A stretch of 64,000 nt of DNA from Lomentospora prolificans (GCA_029532625.1 JARFXM010000008.1:124001-188000), one strand, 5' to 3'; shown: positions 34,400 through 46,790, counted from the stretch's first letter. Notes: generated by a model from the sequence alone, not told the origin. A program made the numbers and translations.

Positions 34400-35667
34400 T
34401 TAGTACAGCTTATCGTAGTTGTAGCAGAGGCGTCCCCTTTGAATATGCATTACATCCTGAACCTTGACCTTGATCGTCGTCTCGTTCGTCACGCCCAGCG
34501 ACATGTCGTGATCAAGCGTCAAGTTGCCCGCCACCTTATTATCAAAATCAAACGCAATGAGGGGCCCAGAGATATCCATGGTGCGATTTTCGAGATCCCG
34601 GGATTGCCAGGACCACCAAGCGCGGTCGACATTGGCGTGGTGGAGGTAAAAGAGCGGATCGGCAGCTACGCGGGGTATCATGACAAAGTGTTAGATCATA
34701 GCACTGGATATCATTCTTATCCTGCGCAGACAGGCACGACAGAGAGAGTAATAAACTTACGACTCGACCACTTATCCGTCATGTCTCCATACAAACCGCC
34801 AATGCCCCAATGTCCGCCGGCATGAAAAGAAGGCTCCGTCAACCGCCCAAACGAGCCGAAATCAAGCTGCGCCATCCCGTCGTCGATCTGAGCCTTGCCG
34901 GTCCTATTCGCAAAGGACTCGGGGGAGAAATCTCTCCTTACGCAGTGGGGGTTCAAGTCGGTGCTGTTTCCCGGGCCCAGATGCGTCGTGAGGTTTGCAA
35001 ACGGACCGCTTTGGATGCATCCTCCACCAGTGCGATCGGGGAAGTCATCGGGGTTTCGCGGGGGGACGCCGTTGGCGGGGTGGGTAACGTTTCCGGGGAT
35101 GTATTTACCGTTGCCGCCGAAGCCGGTCTCGTCGTCGAAGAGCGGTGAGTTGAAAAATGCGGTGCTGTTGGCGTTGTCTAGGGTCCAGTCCCAGTAGGGG
35201 ACGCCGCCGGGCCAGCCGCAGGTGTGTAGTTCCTGCTCGTAGAGGTAGAGGAGGAGGCGGTGGTATGGGTAAAAGCCGCCCTTTGTTAATAATAATAACA
35301 ACCGTCAGCAAAGTCTCTCGTCGGATGCTTCCGGGGCACTTGAACGTACCGTGAAATGAACCTCATCCGCCTGGACGATATGAATGCCGAGGAAGTCTTC
35401 GTAGCGACTTGTTACACCGGGAATGATATGCTGGGACATCAGGGGAGGCTTCTCCATTAGACACTTGACGGCGTCAATGTATTGGACGCGCTCGCCTTTG
35501 CTCAATGTGCGCCTGGAGCTTGTTAGCACCTCATACTCGGGGGGTTAAGGGAGAAGTGAGCAAACATGATATACGTACCATTCCTTTCTTATCGGAGGGT
35601 TTATGCACGGGCAATAGCTCGCGAAAATGTCGGGAAACATGAGGCACAAAAACGTTGGGAGAAACAT
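34400..35667 (-). CDS. Secreted tyrosinase-family copper oxidase
   Basis: Four exons join in phase: 35579..35667, 35350..35512, 34761..35280 and 34400..34665, giving 345 residues. The N-terminus is a hydrophobic signal-type segment followed by CPCINPPIRKEWRTLS, the family start. The copper-A site is H74, H82 and H91 (GIHIVQADEVHFTGGFYPYHR), with the canonical H-x7-H-x8-H spacing. The copper-B site is H237 and H241 (FHAGGHWGIGG), with H266/H267 in DPLFYLHHANVDRAWW. VPYWDWTLD is also typical. Such enzymes oxidise phenols to quinones, for melanin-like pigment, secondary metabolism or phenolic detoxification. The protein is short, with no C-terminal shielding domain. It has many N-glycosylation sequons, in line with secretion. 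It is convergent with the GH6-like gene, 177 nt away. Confidence 0.92.
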
Positions 35668-38600
35668 GGTTGGTGATGAGGGTACGGTACTATTAGACAG
35701 CAAATATTAAATGCAAAATGCAAAATAGTATCCAACCAGTCCAAGTAATAAAATAAACAATTCAAAAGCCACCGGGGGGAAGATACTCTATTTGACTTGT
35801 CGTCAGAAAAGGACAAAGCTTCTTTATATCATCGTGAGACCTATGTTTGTCCTTGCTCCTTGCAGGCTGTGTGTGGGTAGCAGAAAGCTGGTGCTGCGGA
35901 TATCCCACGATGGCGGCCAACACGGTGGGTGCACCCAGCCAGCTCCGATCCTGTTCCCCAGCCATTTCCCGCAGCTAGCGCAACCCCGGATAAGATTCAG
36001 GGGTCCGTCTTCGTCTTTTGGTGTACCCAACACCAACGACACGGCGGGGGCGGATTGTTGGCGGGCGGGCGGAGAGGGGGTACACCGCGTATTACAGCCT
36101 TTCCGGGAGGTAGCAGCACGGTGCCAGTCTGGCTTGGGGAGCCGCCAGGCGGCGTCTGATTATTTTTAAGCCAGCTGGCGGGGTGTTGCAAAAACGGGTT
36201 GCCGCAGAGCCAGCGGTGCCAGCTTCGACTACATGAGAGAAAGGACCAGCCTGGCGGCATATTAGTTAGTCGTCGCCTGGCAGGTCGTCGCACGCGACAC
36301 TTGAGGGTGTTTGCTGTTATTATTATGGCGGCGCTGCGCTCCTTTGGGCTTCCAGGAATGGTGCTGCGGACGAGAGGGATCAAACAGAAGGAGCCTGTTG
36401 CGGGCGGGCTGTGCTGGCGTGCAAGTGCTGGCGTGCGAGTGCTGGCGTGCGTTGGGTGCTGTGCTCTGCGCTTAGCCAGCAATGGGATTCCTCTGCGGGC
36501 GGGAAATTTCCCGATTATTTTATTGCTCGGACATGGGATTCCTAATTTCTTTTTTCTTTTTCCTTTTTTGTAACATGGGCAATTCCAGTCGATGCTTAAT
36601 TCATACTGGACCCCGAGTGTCACTGTGTCTCTCCAATTGTCCCACAAATTTGACTCGAGCACAATGCTAAGCCAGCCAAGCGGACCCAAAATCCCAAGCT
36701 TCCCCGATCAAGCTCACCTAGGGTACCTTATTATTACCTGATTCCAGGCGATGGGGGGGCTAGCGAGAGAAGGATATCGATGCCGATGTTGACGGCTGGC
36801 GGCTCCGACTTTGGATGCCGTGACTAGGGCGCTTAGAGGGGAGGCACGAGCCGCCAGCCGTGGACGAGAACTGCCGGGTTCCACATGGCCAGCGAGGCAG
36901 GGTGGTAATGCCAGCATATTCACCAGCAGGATCTACCTGGCCTCTTGCGTCCTGCCAACGGAATAGATATATGCCACTGTCAGCCACCAGCCGCGCTGTT
37001 AGCTTTCCTGAGCCCCTTTTGTATCTCCGTGCTCTTCTCCCTGGTTTTCCGTGGGTTCCTCCTCTTTGTGAGTCCTGGTTATGGCAGCCTGGCCTCCAAA
37101 GCTGAAAAGCTCCTGCATAGACCTGGCTGCAGGAGAGATGGCCAGCCAGATGGTGGTCCTCCCTGGGATTGAATTGCCAGGACGGGCTAAGTGCCGAAGA
37201 GATAATCAGCTTCAACGCTTGAACGCTGGCCCTCGGACATGATCGGCAACCCGTTGGTGCCGCGCGGTAGACAGTAAAGTTTCCCAGCTCCGCAGCCCTA
37301 GAGCATGCTTAATATGGTATTGGTGGCTGGCCAGGCCATATAGTTTACCTTGTCGGATACGGTTGCGAAAACGCGACGCGGCCGTCAACGTGTCTGTGAT
37401 ACGAAGAATAATACTCGTGCGCATCCTTCACTGAGCCAATGTAGAATCATGAGTTGGTCGAATATCATCCTCTCGAGATATCTAGCTTCTATTAGTTATA
37501 ATCTAGGTAGCAATGGGACCGCTGCAGATCACTCTTCTACGCCTGCTTCATCATCATCTCTGATGGAATTCAGCGTCTCTTACGTTGTGTCTAGGACAAC
37601 GATATATCCTGATGCGAAGTCGATGGCATCACCTTTCTGAATCGCCAGTCCCATGCGTCCCCAGCCATCTAGCCAACAGTACAATATCTTCGGATGCGGA
37701 TACAACCAGCCGCTAATCCTCATTACTTAGAAGGGATCCCAAGGATCCAGTTCATGGCCAACCGCCGCCATGGACCATCTTACTAGCGAGGTCAACCCCA
37801 ACGCCAACGCTTGTCGTATTATCACGAATGTGCACCTGTCGAGTATATGTCAAAGCGAGAGCGCCCGCATCCGACAATATCTAGTAGAAGGATCCGCTTG
37901 CCAGCACACCAAATGCCATCTCCAAGAACATGGCCGACGATCCAAGCTCCACAAGTTTCACAGCCAAGAAATTCCGGCCAAGTTGACCATCACGAACGCA
38001 ATCGAGTCCTTGCACTGCGGTGAGTCGACAACCGGCCAAGATGAAGTCGAGCTTCTTACAATTCGCCAGGCTCCCCCGGTCCCAGCCTCATGAACGTACG
38101 ATTCCGACAACTAATCTCGGAAACAAAAAAAGAGATGGCCGTGGCTATGGTTAAGTGTCAAAACTCAGCCGTCGTGCACTCATTGCACGACGAACGCAGC
38201 CAGGGTCCAGCTCACCGAATAGCGCCACAAAGCCCACGTCCGGCCCGACAAGCCGCCCAAACTGCTCTTTTCCGCAACGTAAACACAGGGCCAAAAACGA
38301 AAGAACCAAGGGAGCGGACCGTTGCTGGCAGTTATCCTACCCTTTCGTTACCGGTTGGTCTCGAGTATGCCGCAGGTATTATATAAAGTCTCCATTCCGT
38401 GTAGGGATGGATTATTCCGTTCCCGGTTCCACTCATTCAAATGAGCAGCGGCATGGTTATTTCCAAGGAGATGTATTTCTTTCTTTTTCCCACCAGCTCC
38501 GACTTCACCCGAAATTTCTCGCGGAAGATTTATTTCCTTTTTCTTTTTTTTCGCTCGATTTTTCTTTTGTCTCGGGTTTAAAACAGCTGATGGGATGGAA

Positions 38601-39021
38601 ACCGGCCGAATGAGCCCGAAATCAGAATGGGTAAAAAATGAGTAAAACCAAGCTTGGGCAGCAGATTGTGGCTGAGCCACGCCAAGGATGCGGGCCGTAG
38701 CTCCGCGAGCACGATGGCAGAGAATAGAAGAAGCGAAGAAAAAAAATTCAGTGGGAAAATTCCGTCCCAAAATCCATTTATTCTTGAGGCTTACGCTTAC
38801 CGCCAGGCACATATATCAACGATCAAGCCGCACTCCCTAGGAAGAAGCAGAAAAAAAAGAGAAAGGAAAAGAAAAAAAAAAAAAAAGAGGAATCAATAAG
38901 GATCTGACAAAAGCAAGGATCGTCAAGGCGCCATATATCTGGATGGCACCACCAGGCTGAATCACAATAAAGCACCAACAAAATACCTGAGCAAGGCGGG
39001 TTTTGCGTTTGTCCGTCCTGC
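35668..39021. other. Long intergenic region rich in GCCAG/CTGGC motifs
   Basis: About 3.35 kb with no supportable gene. 36,040-37,350 contains many copies of GCCAG(C) or its complement and the 3-copy minisatellite at 36411-36450. Minus-strand pieces near 37,770-38,060 (for example SDAGALALTYTRQVHI) look faintly protein-like, but stops interrupt them and no family could be named. 38,520-38,580 and 38,840-38,895 are homopolymer-rich. The right end is the promoter of the DHCR24-like gene. Confidence 0.45.
36411..36450 (+). repeat. 14-bp minisatellite, about 3 copies
   Basis: GTGCTGGCGTGC followed by AA, then GA, repeats at 36411, 36425 and 36439 (third copy partial). Non-coding. Confidence 0.9.
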
Positions 39022-40602
39022 ATGCACGTTTTTGCACCTGACATGATGGACCTCCTCGCCCAGCACGAAAAGGCGGTGGCCGCCATTTCAGCCGCCGTCA
39101 AAGCGCTACACACCCGCAACGAGACCTTTCGCGTCGTCGATAGCGCGAGCGAGACCGAGGTGGGGGCATCCCACGGTGGCGGCGGCGGCGGCAGCAGTGG
39201 TAGTGGTAGTGGTAGCGGTAGAGGAAAGGGGGGAACAGCGGTCATTGACCTGAGCAAGTTGACCAACATCCTGTCGATAGATGCCGCCGCGAGGATGGCG
39301 GTGGTCGAGCCCAACGTCAAGATGGGGGACCTTTTGAGCGCCACGCTCGAGCACGGCCTGAGACCGCACGTTGTGATTGAGTTTCCCGAGACGAGGATAG
39401 GGAGGGCCTTTGCCGGGAGCATGACGGAGAGCAGCTCGTTTAAGCACGGGTACTTTGGCGAGAGCGTTAGCTCTATCGAGATGGTGCTGGCGGACGGACG
39501 GGTGGTGAACGCGTCAATCTTCGAGAACGCCGATCTGCTCAAGGGGGCCGCCGGGTCGATGAACACGCTGGGCATCGTGACCAAGCTCGAGATGACGCTC
39601 GTGCCCGCGGGCAAGTTTGTCAAGGCGACGTATAACAGCTTCGCGGCCGCGGCCGAGATGATTGACGCGATGCGCACCTTTATGGAGGATAGCGAGTTCG
39701 AGTTTATAGACGGCATCATATACTCGGAGACGCAGTGTGTGGTCATCACGGGTGAATTTGTCGACGAGGTCCCGAGGTCGTTTGAGCCGCAAAAGTTTAG
39801 CGGTTCGTGGGATCCGTGGTTTTATCAGCAGGTGCGGGCCAGGATCATGCGTTCGGCGCCCGGCTTCAACCCCATCGACTATATCCCCATCACCGAGTAT
39901 CTCTTCCGGTATAACCGAGGCGGGTTCTGGATCGGAAATGAAGTGTTTAAGCGTCTTGGCGCAAACCCGTCGAATCGGTTCACGAGACGGCTCCTCAACC
40001 ACTTTTCGAGTAGCCGGAAGGGATTCAAGGAGCCGCAGGAGGGCGAGCCCGCCGCAGACGTCATCATCCAGGATGTATCGTTGCCCTTTAGCGCGTCTGC
40101 CGACTTCATCACCACCGCCGCCAAGAGCCTCGATATCTGGCCCATGTGGGTTTGCCCCGTCAAGGGGCCAGCGCCGCCCACTTTCCATCCGCACTCCATC
40201 AACCAGTCGGGCTCGTCGCTACTCATGCTCAACATTGGAATCTGGGGCAAGCCAAAGAGCCCGGGAACCAAGGCAGCCCAGGGCACCAAAAGTGTTGTGC
40301 AAATCAATAGAGAGCTGGAGAAGTGGGTAGCCGACCGTAACGGACGAAAGACGCTCTGCTCGCCCGCGTACTATACGAAGGAGCAGTTCTGGAAGCTATA
40401 CGACAACACGTGGTACGAGAAACTGCGAGAGAAGTACGGTGCCGTGGGGCTGCCCACCGTCTACGAAAGGATAACGGCAGAGGAAGTCTCACAGAAGCCC
40501 CGTGCCGCCGGAAGCTGGCCCTCGCGGTTCACGGTGTCCAAGGAGAACAACTTTCCGCACGCGCAGGAGGCTGTGGTCGCTCACCAGAGCCGAAGGATAT
40601 GA
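39022..40602 (+). CDS. DHCR24/DIMINUTO-like FAD-binding (PCMH) oxidoreductase
   Basis: An intronless gene of 526 residues. The PCMH FAD-binding domain spans about residues 15-220: LSKLTNILSIDAAARMAVVE, PNVKMGDLLSATLEHGLRP, FAGSMTESSSFKHGYFGESV, VLADGRVVNAS and GAAGSMNTLGIVTKLEM. The C-terminal part has the DHCR24 blocks DPWFYQQV, YLFRYNRGGFWIGNE, then WPMWVCPVK and YDNTWYEKLREKYGA. DHCR24/DWF1 proteins reduce the delta-24 bond of sterols with FAD and NADPH, usually in the ER. Fungal members exist whose substrate is not established and may not be sterol. No N-terminal membrane helix is visible, unlike animal and plant enzymes. A Gly/Ser-rich insert at residues 51-71 replaces the usual short linker before the first FAD strand. 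Starts at 39022 or 39043 are both possible. Confidence 0.87.
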   Translation: MHVFAPDMMDLLAQHEKAVAAISAAVKALHTRNETFRVVDSASETEVGASHGGGGGGSSGSGSGSGRGKGGTAVIDLSKLTNILSIDAAARMAVVEPNVKMGDLLSATLEHGLRPHVVIEFPETRIGRAFAGSMTESSSFKHGYFGESVSSIEMVLADGRVVNASIFENADLLKGAAGSMNTLGIVTKLEMTLVPAGKFVKATYNSFAAAAEMIDAMRTFMEDSEFEFIDGIIYSETQCVVITGEFVDEVPRSFEPQKFSGSWDPWFYQQVRARIMRSAPGFNPIDYIPITEYLFRYNRGGFWIGNEVFKRLGANPSNRFTRRLLNHFSSSRKGFKEPQEGEPAADVIIQDVSLPFSASADFITTAAKSLDIWPMWVCPVKGPAPPTFHPHSINQSGSSLLMLNIGIWGKPKSPGTKAAQGTKSVVQINRELEKWVADRNGRKTLCSPAYYTKEQFWKLYDNTWYEKLREKYGAVGLPTVYERITAEEVSQKPRAAGSWPSRFTVSKENNFPHAQEAVVAHQSRRI

Positions 40603-41293
40603 GATTTGCTGGTGGGATGCTCAAGATGCAACAATGTGGAATTACGGTCATATTTGATGAGGTTATACGACAGTGTTATACGATTTATGGTTTTGGTATT
40701 AAGATATCCTAGATAAGAGCACGAGGTTATTATATATTCGGGTTAAAGGACGAGGACATTTGATTTCAGAGTCATTTTGCTTGCAGACACGTTTTGGATT
40801 AATAGCAACACACTTGGATTTCCCTTTTAACCCCTAATTTTTAAACATTCCCGAGATTTATCCTCCTTCATCACCAAGAACCCAAACCATCGCTCTAAAT
40901 CCATGCATGTAAAGGTGTGAGTTTGACAACGTACACACTGTACAAATACTTTGCACTAAAGTCATCCATTCTCCACACCTGCCCCTCTCATTCCTGCCAG
41001 CACTAGCCACAACGCCACATCAATGAGGGGCAGTCGCAACCCACTTTTTTGTTATCTCGCATTTTTTTTTTTGTTTCTTTTTTCTTTTTTTCCATTAATC
41101 GAGATCGAGCCTCTCGATCTCCGGTCGCGAATCGGGCTCTTCCACCAACACACCTCTGTTAAATTTCGTAGCCGGCCAATTTTCCAAGGCTTCCCTTTCT
41201 TCCCACACGGCCACCTCGCGACACTGCCGAAAGATCTCTCCAATCAGCCTTTTCTGCTCTCCAAGATAACCCCACGCCAGACTAACCCCCGCC
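40603..41293. promoter_or_regulatory. Intergenic region with the Rrb1 promoter
   Basis: 691 nt between two genes on the same strand. AT-rich 3' flank at first, then a T-rich run near 41,060-41,095 and a pyrimidine-rich leader before the Rrb1 start. No specific site was recognised. Confidence 0.45.
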
Positions 41294-42915
41294 ATGTCGA
41301 AGCGACCGGGCGAAGACGAGGCGGCTGCCGCCGCCGCCCTCAAGGACCGCGAGCGGCCGGAGCAGATGGACGTTGACGAAAAGGACAAGGATATGGGCGA
41401 GTTCGAAGACGAGTTCGAAGACGAGTTTGAGAGCGAGGACGAAATCATGGAAGCCGGCGTCGACGGCCGTCCCGACGCCGAGCGCGAAGCCGAAGAGAAG
41501 AGTACGTTCCGCCGTCAACTTTCTTTCTTTCCTCCCCTCCCCCTCCCACATCCATAACAGCGGATGAAGCGAGAGAGGGACAAAAAAAAAAGATCAAAAA
41601 AAAGGGGAAGAGAGCTGACTTTGGGGGTTCGTCCCCTTTGCCAGGCATGAATGTAGACCAAGGCACCTTCATCATCGGCCGCCACAAGCTCGAACCCGGC
41701 CAAGTGCTCGCCCCCGACACAACCGCCTACGAGATGCTTCACTCCCTCAGCACCCCCTGGCCCTGCCTCTCCTTCGACATCGTCCCCGACCACCTCGGCC
41801 CCGCCCGCAAGGTCTACCCCGCCACCATGTACACCGTCGCCGGCACCCAGGCCGAGTCCTCCCGCTCGCGCGAGAACCAGCTCATGGTCATGAAGCTGAG
41901 CGGCCTCGCCCGCATGGAGCGCGACGGCGCCGATGACGACTCCGACGATGACGCCGACGACGAGGACGACGAGGACGCCGACCCTATCCTGGAGAGTAAG
42001 ACGATACCGCTCAATTCCACGACGAATCGCGTGCGCGCTTGGCAGCCGGCCGCCGAGGCCACGGCCACGATGCCGCGCACGTTTACGGCGGCCATGACGG
42101 AGTCATCGGACGTCTATATTCACGACGTCACCGCGCACCTCTCGTCCTTTGATAATCCCGGCCTCGTCATCTCCCCGCTCCAGAACCAGCCGCAGTACAC
42201 CGTGCGAGCTCACAAGTCCGAGGGCTACGCCGTCGACTGGTCCCCCAAGTCCGGCTCCGACGCCCGCCTGCTGACGGGTGATAACGACGGCCTCATCTAC
42301 CTCACCTCCTCGGCCGACGGCTCCTGGACCACCGACTCGAAGCCCTTCCGCGGCCACAACAGCAGCGTCGAGGAGATCCAGTGGAGCCCGTCGGAGCAGT
42401 CCGTCTTCGCGTCCGCCTCCAGCGACGGAACCATTCGCGTGTGGGACGTCCGCAGCAAGAGCCGCAAGCCCGCCATCACCGTGCAAGTGTCTTCGACCGA
42501 CGTCAACGTCATGTCGTGGTCGCGCCAGACCTCCCACCTCCTCGCCTCCGGCGCCGATGACGGCGTCTGGGGCGTCTGGGATCTGCGACAGTGGAAGTCG
42601 GGCGCCGGCAAGCCTACGCCGCTCGCCAGTTTCGATTACCACAAGGAGCAGGTCACCAGCGTCGAGTGGCATCCCACAGATGACAGCGTCATCGCCGTCG
42701 CGGCGGGTGACAACACCGTCACGCTGTGGGATCTTGCCGTCGAGCTGGACGACGAGGAGAGCAAGGACACAGCCGGTGTCCCCGATATCCCTCCCCAACT
42801 CCTCTTCGTGCACTACCACAATGAGGTTAGGGAACTACACTGGCATCCCCAGATCGTGGGCAGTCTCGTGGCCACGGGTGAGCAGTTTAGCGTCTTTAGG
42901 ACGATCAGCGTATAA
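41294..42915 (+). CDS. rrb1: Rrb1/GRWD1 WD40 ribosome-assembly chaperone
   Basis: Two exons, 41294..41501 and 41645..42915, join across a 143-nt intron (GTACGT donor, TTTGCCAG acceptor), giving 492 residues. The N-terminus is highly acidic (FEDEFEDEFESEDE), followed by the family block YEMLHSLSTPWPCLSFDI and the hallmark PATMYTVAGTQAE. A second acidic stretch (about residues 170-190) precedes the WD40 propeller, with repeats such as HKSEGYAVDWSP, HNSSVEEIQWSP, ASASSDGTIRVWDVR and HKEQVTSVEWHP, and the C-terminal HNEVRELHWHPQ. Rrb1 is a nuclear chaperone that binds newly made ribosomal protein L3 (uL3) and is needed for 60S subunit assembly. Expected length is about 450-510 residues. Convergent with the WDR44-like gene downstream. 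Confidence 0.94.
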
Positions 42916-43503
42916 GCGGGCAAAGGAAGGAATAGTCGTGTTTGGAACGAAATGAAGAAGAAAAATGGAGTAAGCTTTAGATTGCATCGATAGGCATTTA
43001 TTGGAGAGGAATAATGAACCAAACTACCGCCCCAGCCGCTGTTAATACCGCGTCGTGCTAACATGAACATGAACCAACACCAAGGTTGTCTGAAGAGATG
43101 CATGATATGATCCATGTCACATACCTGGTTTCAAAATACTCTCTCCAATGCACCGAGCGCAAGGCACCAAGTTGTAAGTAGTGGAAGTTGCATCGATGCT
43201 TCTAAGTATTTAGTCGAGGATAACACACACATTCAAAAACGCCTTCGCTCTCCTCTTCAACAAGCCAGCCAATGCACGCAATCCCAAGTCTATGTCTCTA
43301 ACTAAAAGCAAACTCCCCCCCTTTTCCACACAGGTTGGCCGTCATCCCCCGTCCGTCCAGATATACACACACAATGTACAATCTCTGCAATCCTCCTCTA
43401 CTCATACATGCAATTTGCCGGTCGTCCCCCGGTAACCCAATTTTTGTTTCTCTCTCGCAAGGCAGAAGCAAGGACACTTTCCAACTTTAGCCCAGAAGCC
43501 CAA
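42916..43503. other. Convergent intergenic region
   Basis: 588 nt between the 3' ends of Rrb1 and the WDR44-like gene. No gene seen; both 3' untranslated regions must lie here. Confidence 0.5.
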
Positions 43504-46500
43504 TCAGCTGCTGAGCGCCGCAACGAGTGTCCCGCACTTACTGCACAGGAAACTCTGCCTCCCGTTAATCTTCTTAGCCTTGAAGTCGCGGTTGCCGCAG
43601 TTCTCGCAAGCGGCCTCCTCGCCCTCATCCGTCATGTACTCGGAGGGAGACTCGGAGTCGCCAGACACCGAGAGCTGGTCCGTCGTCTTGGAGCTCTCGT
43701 CGGCATAGGTAAGCGGGTAAGGATGTGAATCGAGAGCTCTACCATTCGCGCCTTGAGACTGCATTTCCTGAGGCGACCCCATCTCAGAAACAGGGTTGGA
43801 GTGGCTGCCGCCCTTGGAGTTGGTCTGAAGGTCTTCGCTGGAGGCACCCTCACTCACCGGCGGCCGAGGTTTATCCTTGGTGCCCACCCCGGCGCCGCCA
43901 TTGACAGTCGTCCCGCTTGCCGTTCGTCGACCCTTGAAGCGCGACGTGATGCTCCATAGAGCGTGCGTCCGAGCACCGTCGGGCTTTGGCTCCTCGCCCT
44001 TCTCGTCGATAGCTCGAAATGCAAAGCCAGGTGTGGGCGGTCCGTCCCTGGAAGGGGCCCTGTCGGAAGCGGGACTTGCCGGGAAGACACTCCGTAGGCT
44101 AGGCGAAGCCGAGTAGGGTTGACGCCTAGCCCCAGATGCCAGATTGGCCACGGCCGTGTTGATCGGCGCAGCCTTTGACGCTCCACGCGACCTCGACCTC
44201 GACCTCTCGCTATTTACAGTCGTCCCACCAGCGGACCCTGTGCGATTGTGTTCGATGCCTTGCCTCCAAGATAATATCCTATCCGACGACGTACTCGGGG
44301 CAAAAGCACCATGGTGGGAGATGGATGTACGCCTTGAGTGGGGAACGCTATTGTTGCTTGTCCGGGTGAGCACACTACCGCTCCGACCCAATAGGCCACC
44401 AGCAAGTTTTTTCGAAAACGTCGATCCCGTCTCCCAGTTCTCGTTGCGACGTTTGTGGAAGGCACAGTCCTGTCGGAAGACCTTGATCACCCCAGTACGG
44501 TCGCTCGTCACGATGATGTTTCCGTCGTAATGAGTGGATCTAGCAATATAGCCGGGTGACTCCTCCGGCTTCCGCACATGAGCCAACACTTCGCCAATGC
44601 TGTGCTCCGAAAAGGCCGTTTGGCTCACGTTGGCTTCTTCTCTGCTGAGCAAAGTAACAGGGGGCGGGTTGCACAAATCGTAGATTGGGTCACCAGACTG
44701 GCCAAGCAATCGTCGGGTAGCGGTGGGAGCAAAGACAGCCGCAGTCAGCATCTCAGTGTGGGCGTCGAACGATTCGTAGGGTCGCTTGTCCTTGCTCTCG
44801 GCGTCCGTGGTGCTCACGGACCAGATATAGGCCCGCTTATCTTCACTACCGCAAATAATGTACTGGCCATTATCGCTGAAACTGGCGCGCATTTGCGTGA
44901 ATTGGTTCTCGTGGCCCTTGAATTTGGCAACGAGGCTCTTGTCTTTGAGGTTGTACACGCGGATACGGGAGTCGGTAGACGTCACCAGGACCTTGATGTC
45001 GCCCTCTCCCCCGTTGACAGGAATCGGCATCGCCTGCAGACCCGTAATCTTGCTTCCCTTGGCATTCTTTCCCCTAGACGACCGCACATGGATCTGGGTG
45101 TGGTACTTGAGACCGTCAGTCTCGTAAAAGAGACAGAGACCATGGAGGGTTCCCGCCATACACGTGGTTCCGTCTGGGCTGAACGCGACAGCGGTTACCA
45201 CCTCGGGCAATTGAGCCGAGTATGCGACCGACTTGTCGGGGATGCTCCATAGCCGAAGATTGGAATCGACGCTACCAGCGAGGAAGAAGCGGTCGTCGCG
45301 CGGGTGAAAAGCAACGCTTGCGACCGGTTCCTTGTGCTGAAAGGCACACAGGCACTCGTCTCTGCTCATATGCCACAGGCGGACGGTCCTATCCATGGCC
45401 GTCGAGAGAAGGAAACTGTTCTTGCTCCAGCTCAGATCCAGGATCTCTCCAGTATGGCCCTTAAATTCGCGAATAGGTTTACTCCGGAAAACCGGGGCGC
45501 TGAGCTTCTCTTGGCTCGTATCGTCGCTAGTCTCTTCTTCTTCGTGGAGCCTCCGGTCCTCGTGCGTAGCAAGAACAGCAAATACCCGCACAACCTGATC
45601 TCGGCCGCCCGCAGCGAGGTACCTACCGCAATTACTGAAGGCCAACGCCCAGACAGCACCACCAGTATCGCGGTCTTCCTTCCCATGCCCTGGCAGAGGT
45701 ATCGTCGTGTGTGTTTGGCCATCCTCCTCGTTCTCGTCCGCCTTGGGAGGTAGCGTACCGACTAGCTTTTGGGCCAGAAAAACCCGATTGAACTCGCGGT
45801 TCTTCTTATGGTGTAGCTTAAACTTGATGTATCGAGGCGGTTCTTTATGATGCGGGATGTATACATAGCCACCACCTCCAGAGGCAGCAGAAAATACCCG
45901 CGCATTGGTACCGTCGGTTCGTTTCTCGCTGATATCGGAATCGTCGTCGTCGGCGCCTTCGTCCTTCTTCTTCCCACCGCGCATGGTAAGAAGACTAAGG
46001 AACGAGCCCTTCCTATTGATACCGGAAGGTTAGCAATCCACAGCAAAAGGGCGCGGATGAGGGAAGGGAAGAGCTAAACATGGGGGCGGGGGGGAACACA
46101 CTTCTTCTGACCGTCGACAGCACCAGTAGATTGCTTGAATACGACTTCCGAGTCCACTCGATGGATACCGTCACTTACAGGGCTCTCGGGTGGCACAGAA
46201 CCACGGCCACGGATCGACTTTGCAGGGTCAGCTCCGGTCTTCAGGAGGATGTGCTATTGTCCACGGTCAGCATGAGCTGTCATTTTAAGGGTATTATTCT
46301 ATGAGCCGAGGGAGAGGGGAGCGGCCGACTAACTTGCGACAGAGGGTCGAACGGAGACGAAGACGCAGGGAATGAGGTCGTCGCTGATCTCGTAAGTGGT
46401 CTCGCTTCTTTAGCATCTTTCGGTGTGGACTTGGAAGACTTGGTCGAGGGACGCTTTGCATTGACGGGAGAGGTGGCTGGAGCTGCACGAGAAGTTGTAT

Positions 46501-46790
46501 TAGCAGACAAATTCCACAATTTTGGACAGGGGTGAATGGCAAGGCAGTCTCCTCGGCGGAATTTAGAGGTTCGCACACGAGCGAGTGCGGCGTGGAAGCG
46601 GCGGGGATGACGCACCATGAATGTCGGAGACAGTCCGGGACTTCTGCAGGCTCTTAGCACGCGATGGGTTCCGCGCGAGCTTCTTTTGGGTAACGACGGT
46701 CAGGTTGCTATCAGAGGGCGGGCTCGAGGGGGAGGTGGGCGAGGCCAGGTCGCCGCCCAGAGGCACCCGGGAGCCATTGGAGACGGACAT
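43504..46790 (-). CDS. WDR44-like WD40 protein
   Basis: Four exons join in phase: 46616..46790, 46334..46482, 46102..46253 and 43504..46012, giving 994 residues. The N-terminal ~170 residues are Ser/Pro-rich and include FDPLSQHILLKTG and KGSFLSLLTMRGGKKK, typical of fungal WDR44 homologues. A WD40 propeller follows (WALAFSNCGRYLAAGGRDQ, HTGEILDLSWSKNSFLLS, RTVRLWHMSRDECLC, FQHKEPVASVAFHPRDDRFF, ENQFTQMRASFSDNGQYIICGSEDKR in parts). The long C-terminus is disordered and ends in a four-cysteine zinc-ribbon-like motif (CENCG, then CSKCG). Animal WDR44 is a Rab11 effector; the yeast relative Dgr2 is poorly defined. A membrane-traffic role is inferred by family. The start is the ATG at 46790; upstream in-frame sequence is low-complexity and looks like leader. 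Confidence 0.9.

Noticed and set aside
35997..36689. A 230-codon minus-strand ORF
   Set aside because: It lies in a GCCAGC-rich non-coding stretch, has no recognisable domain, and its composition follows the local repeats.
37770..38093. A 107-codon plus-strand ORF in the long intergenic region
   Set aside because: No domain or splice partners; the opposite strand looks slightly more protein-like but contains stops, so no call was made.
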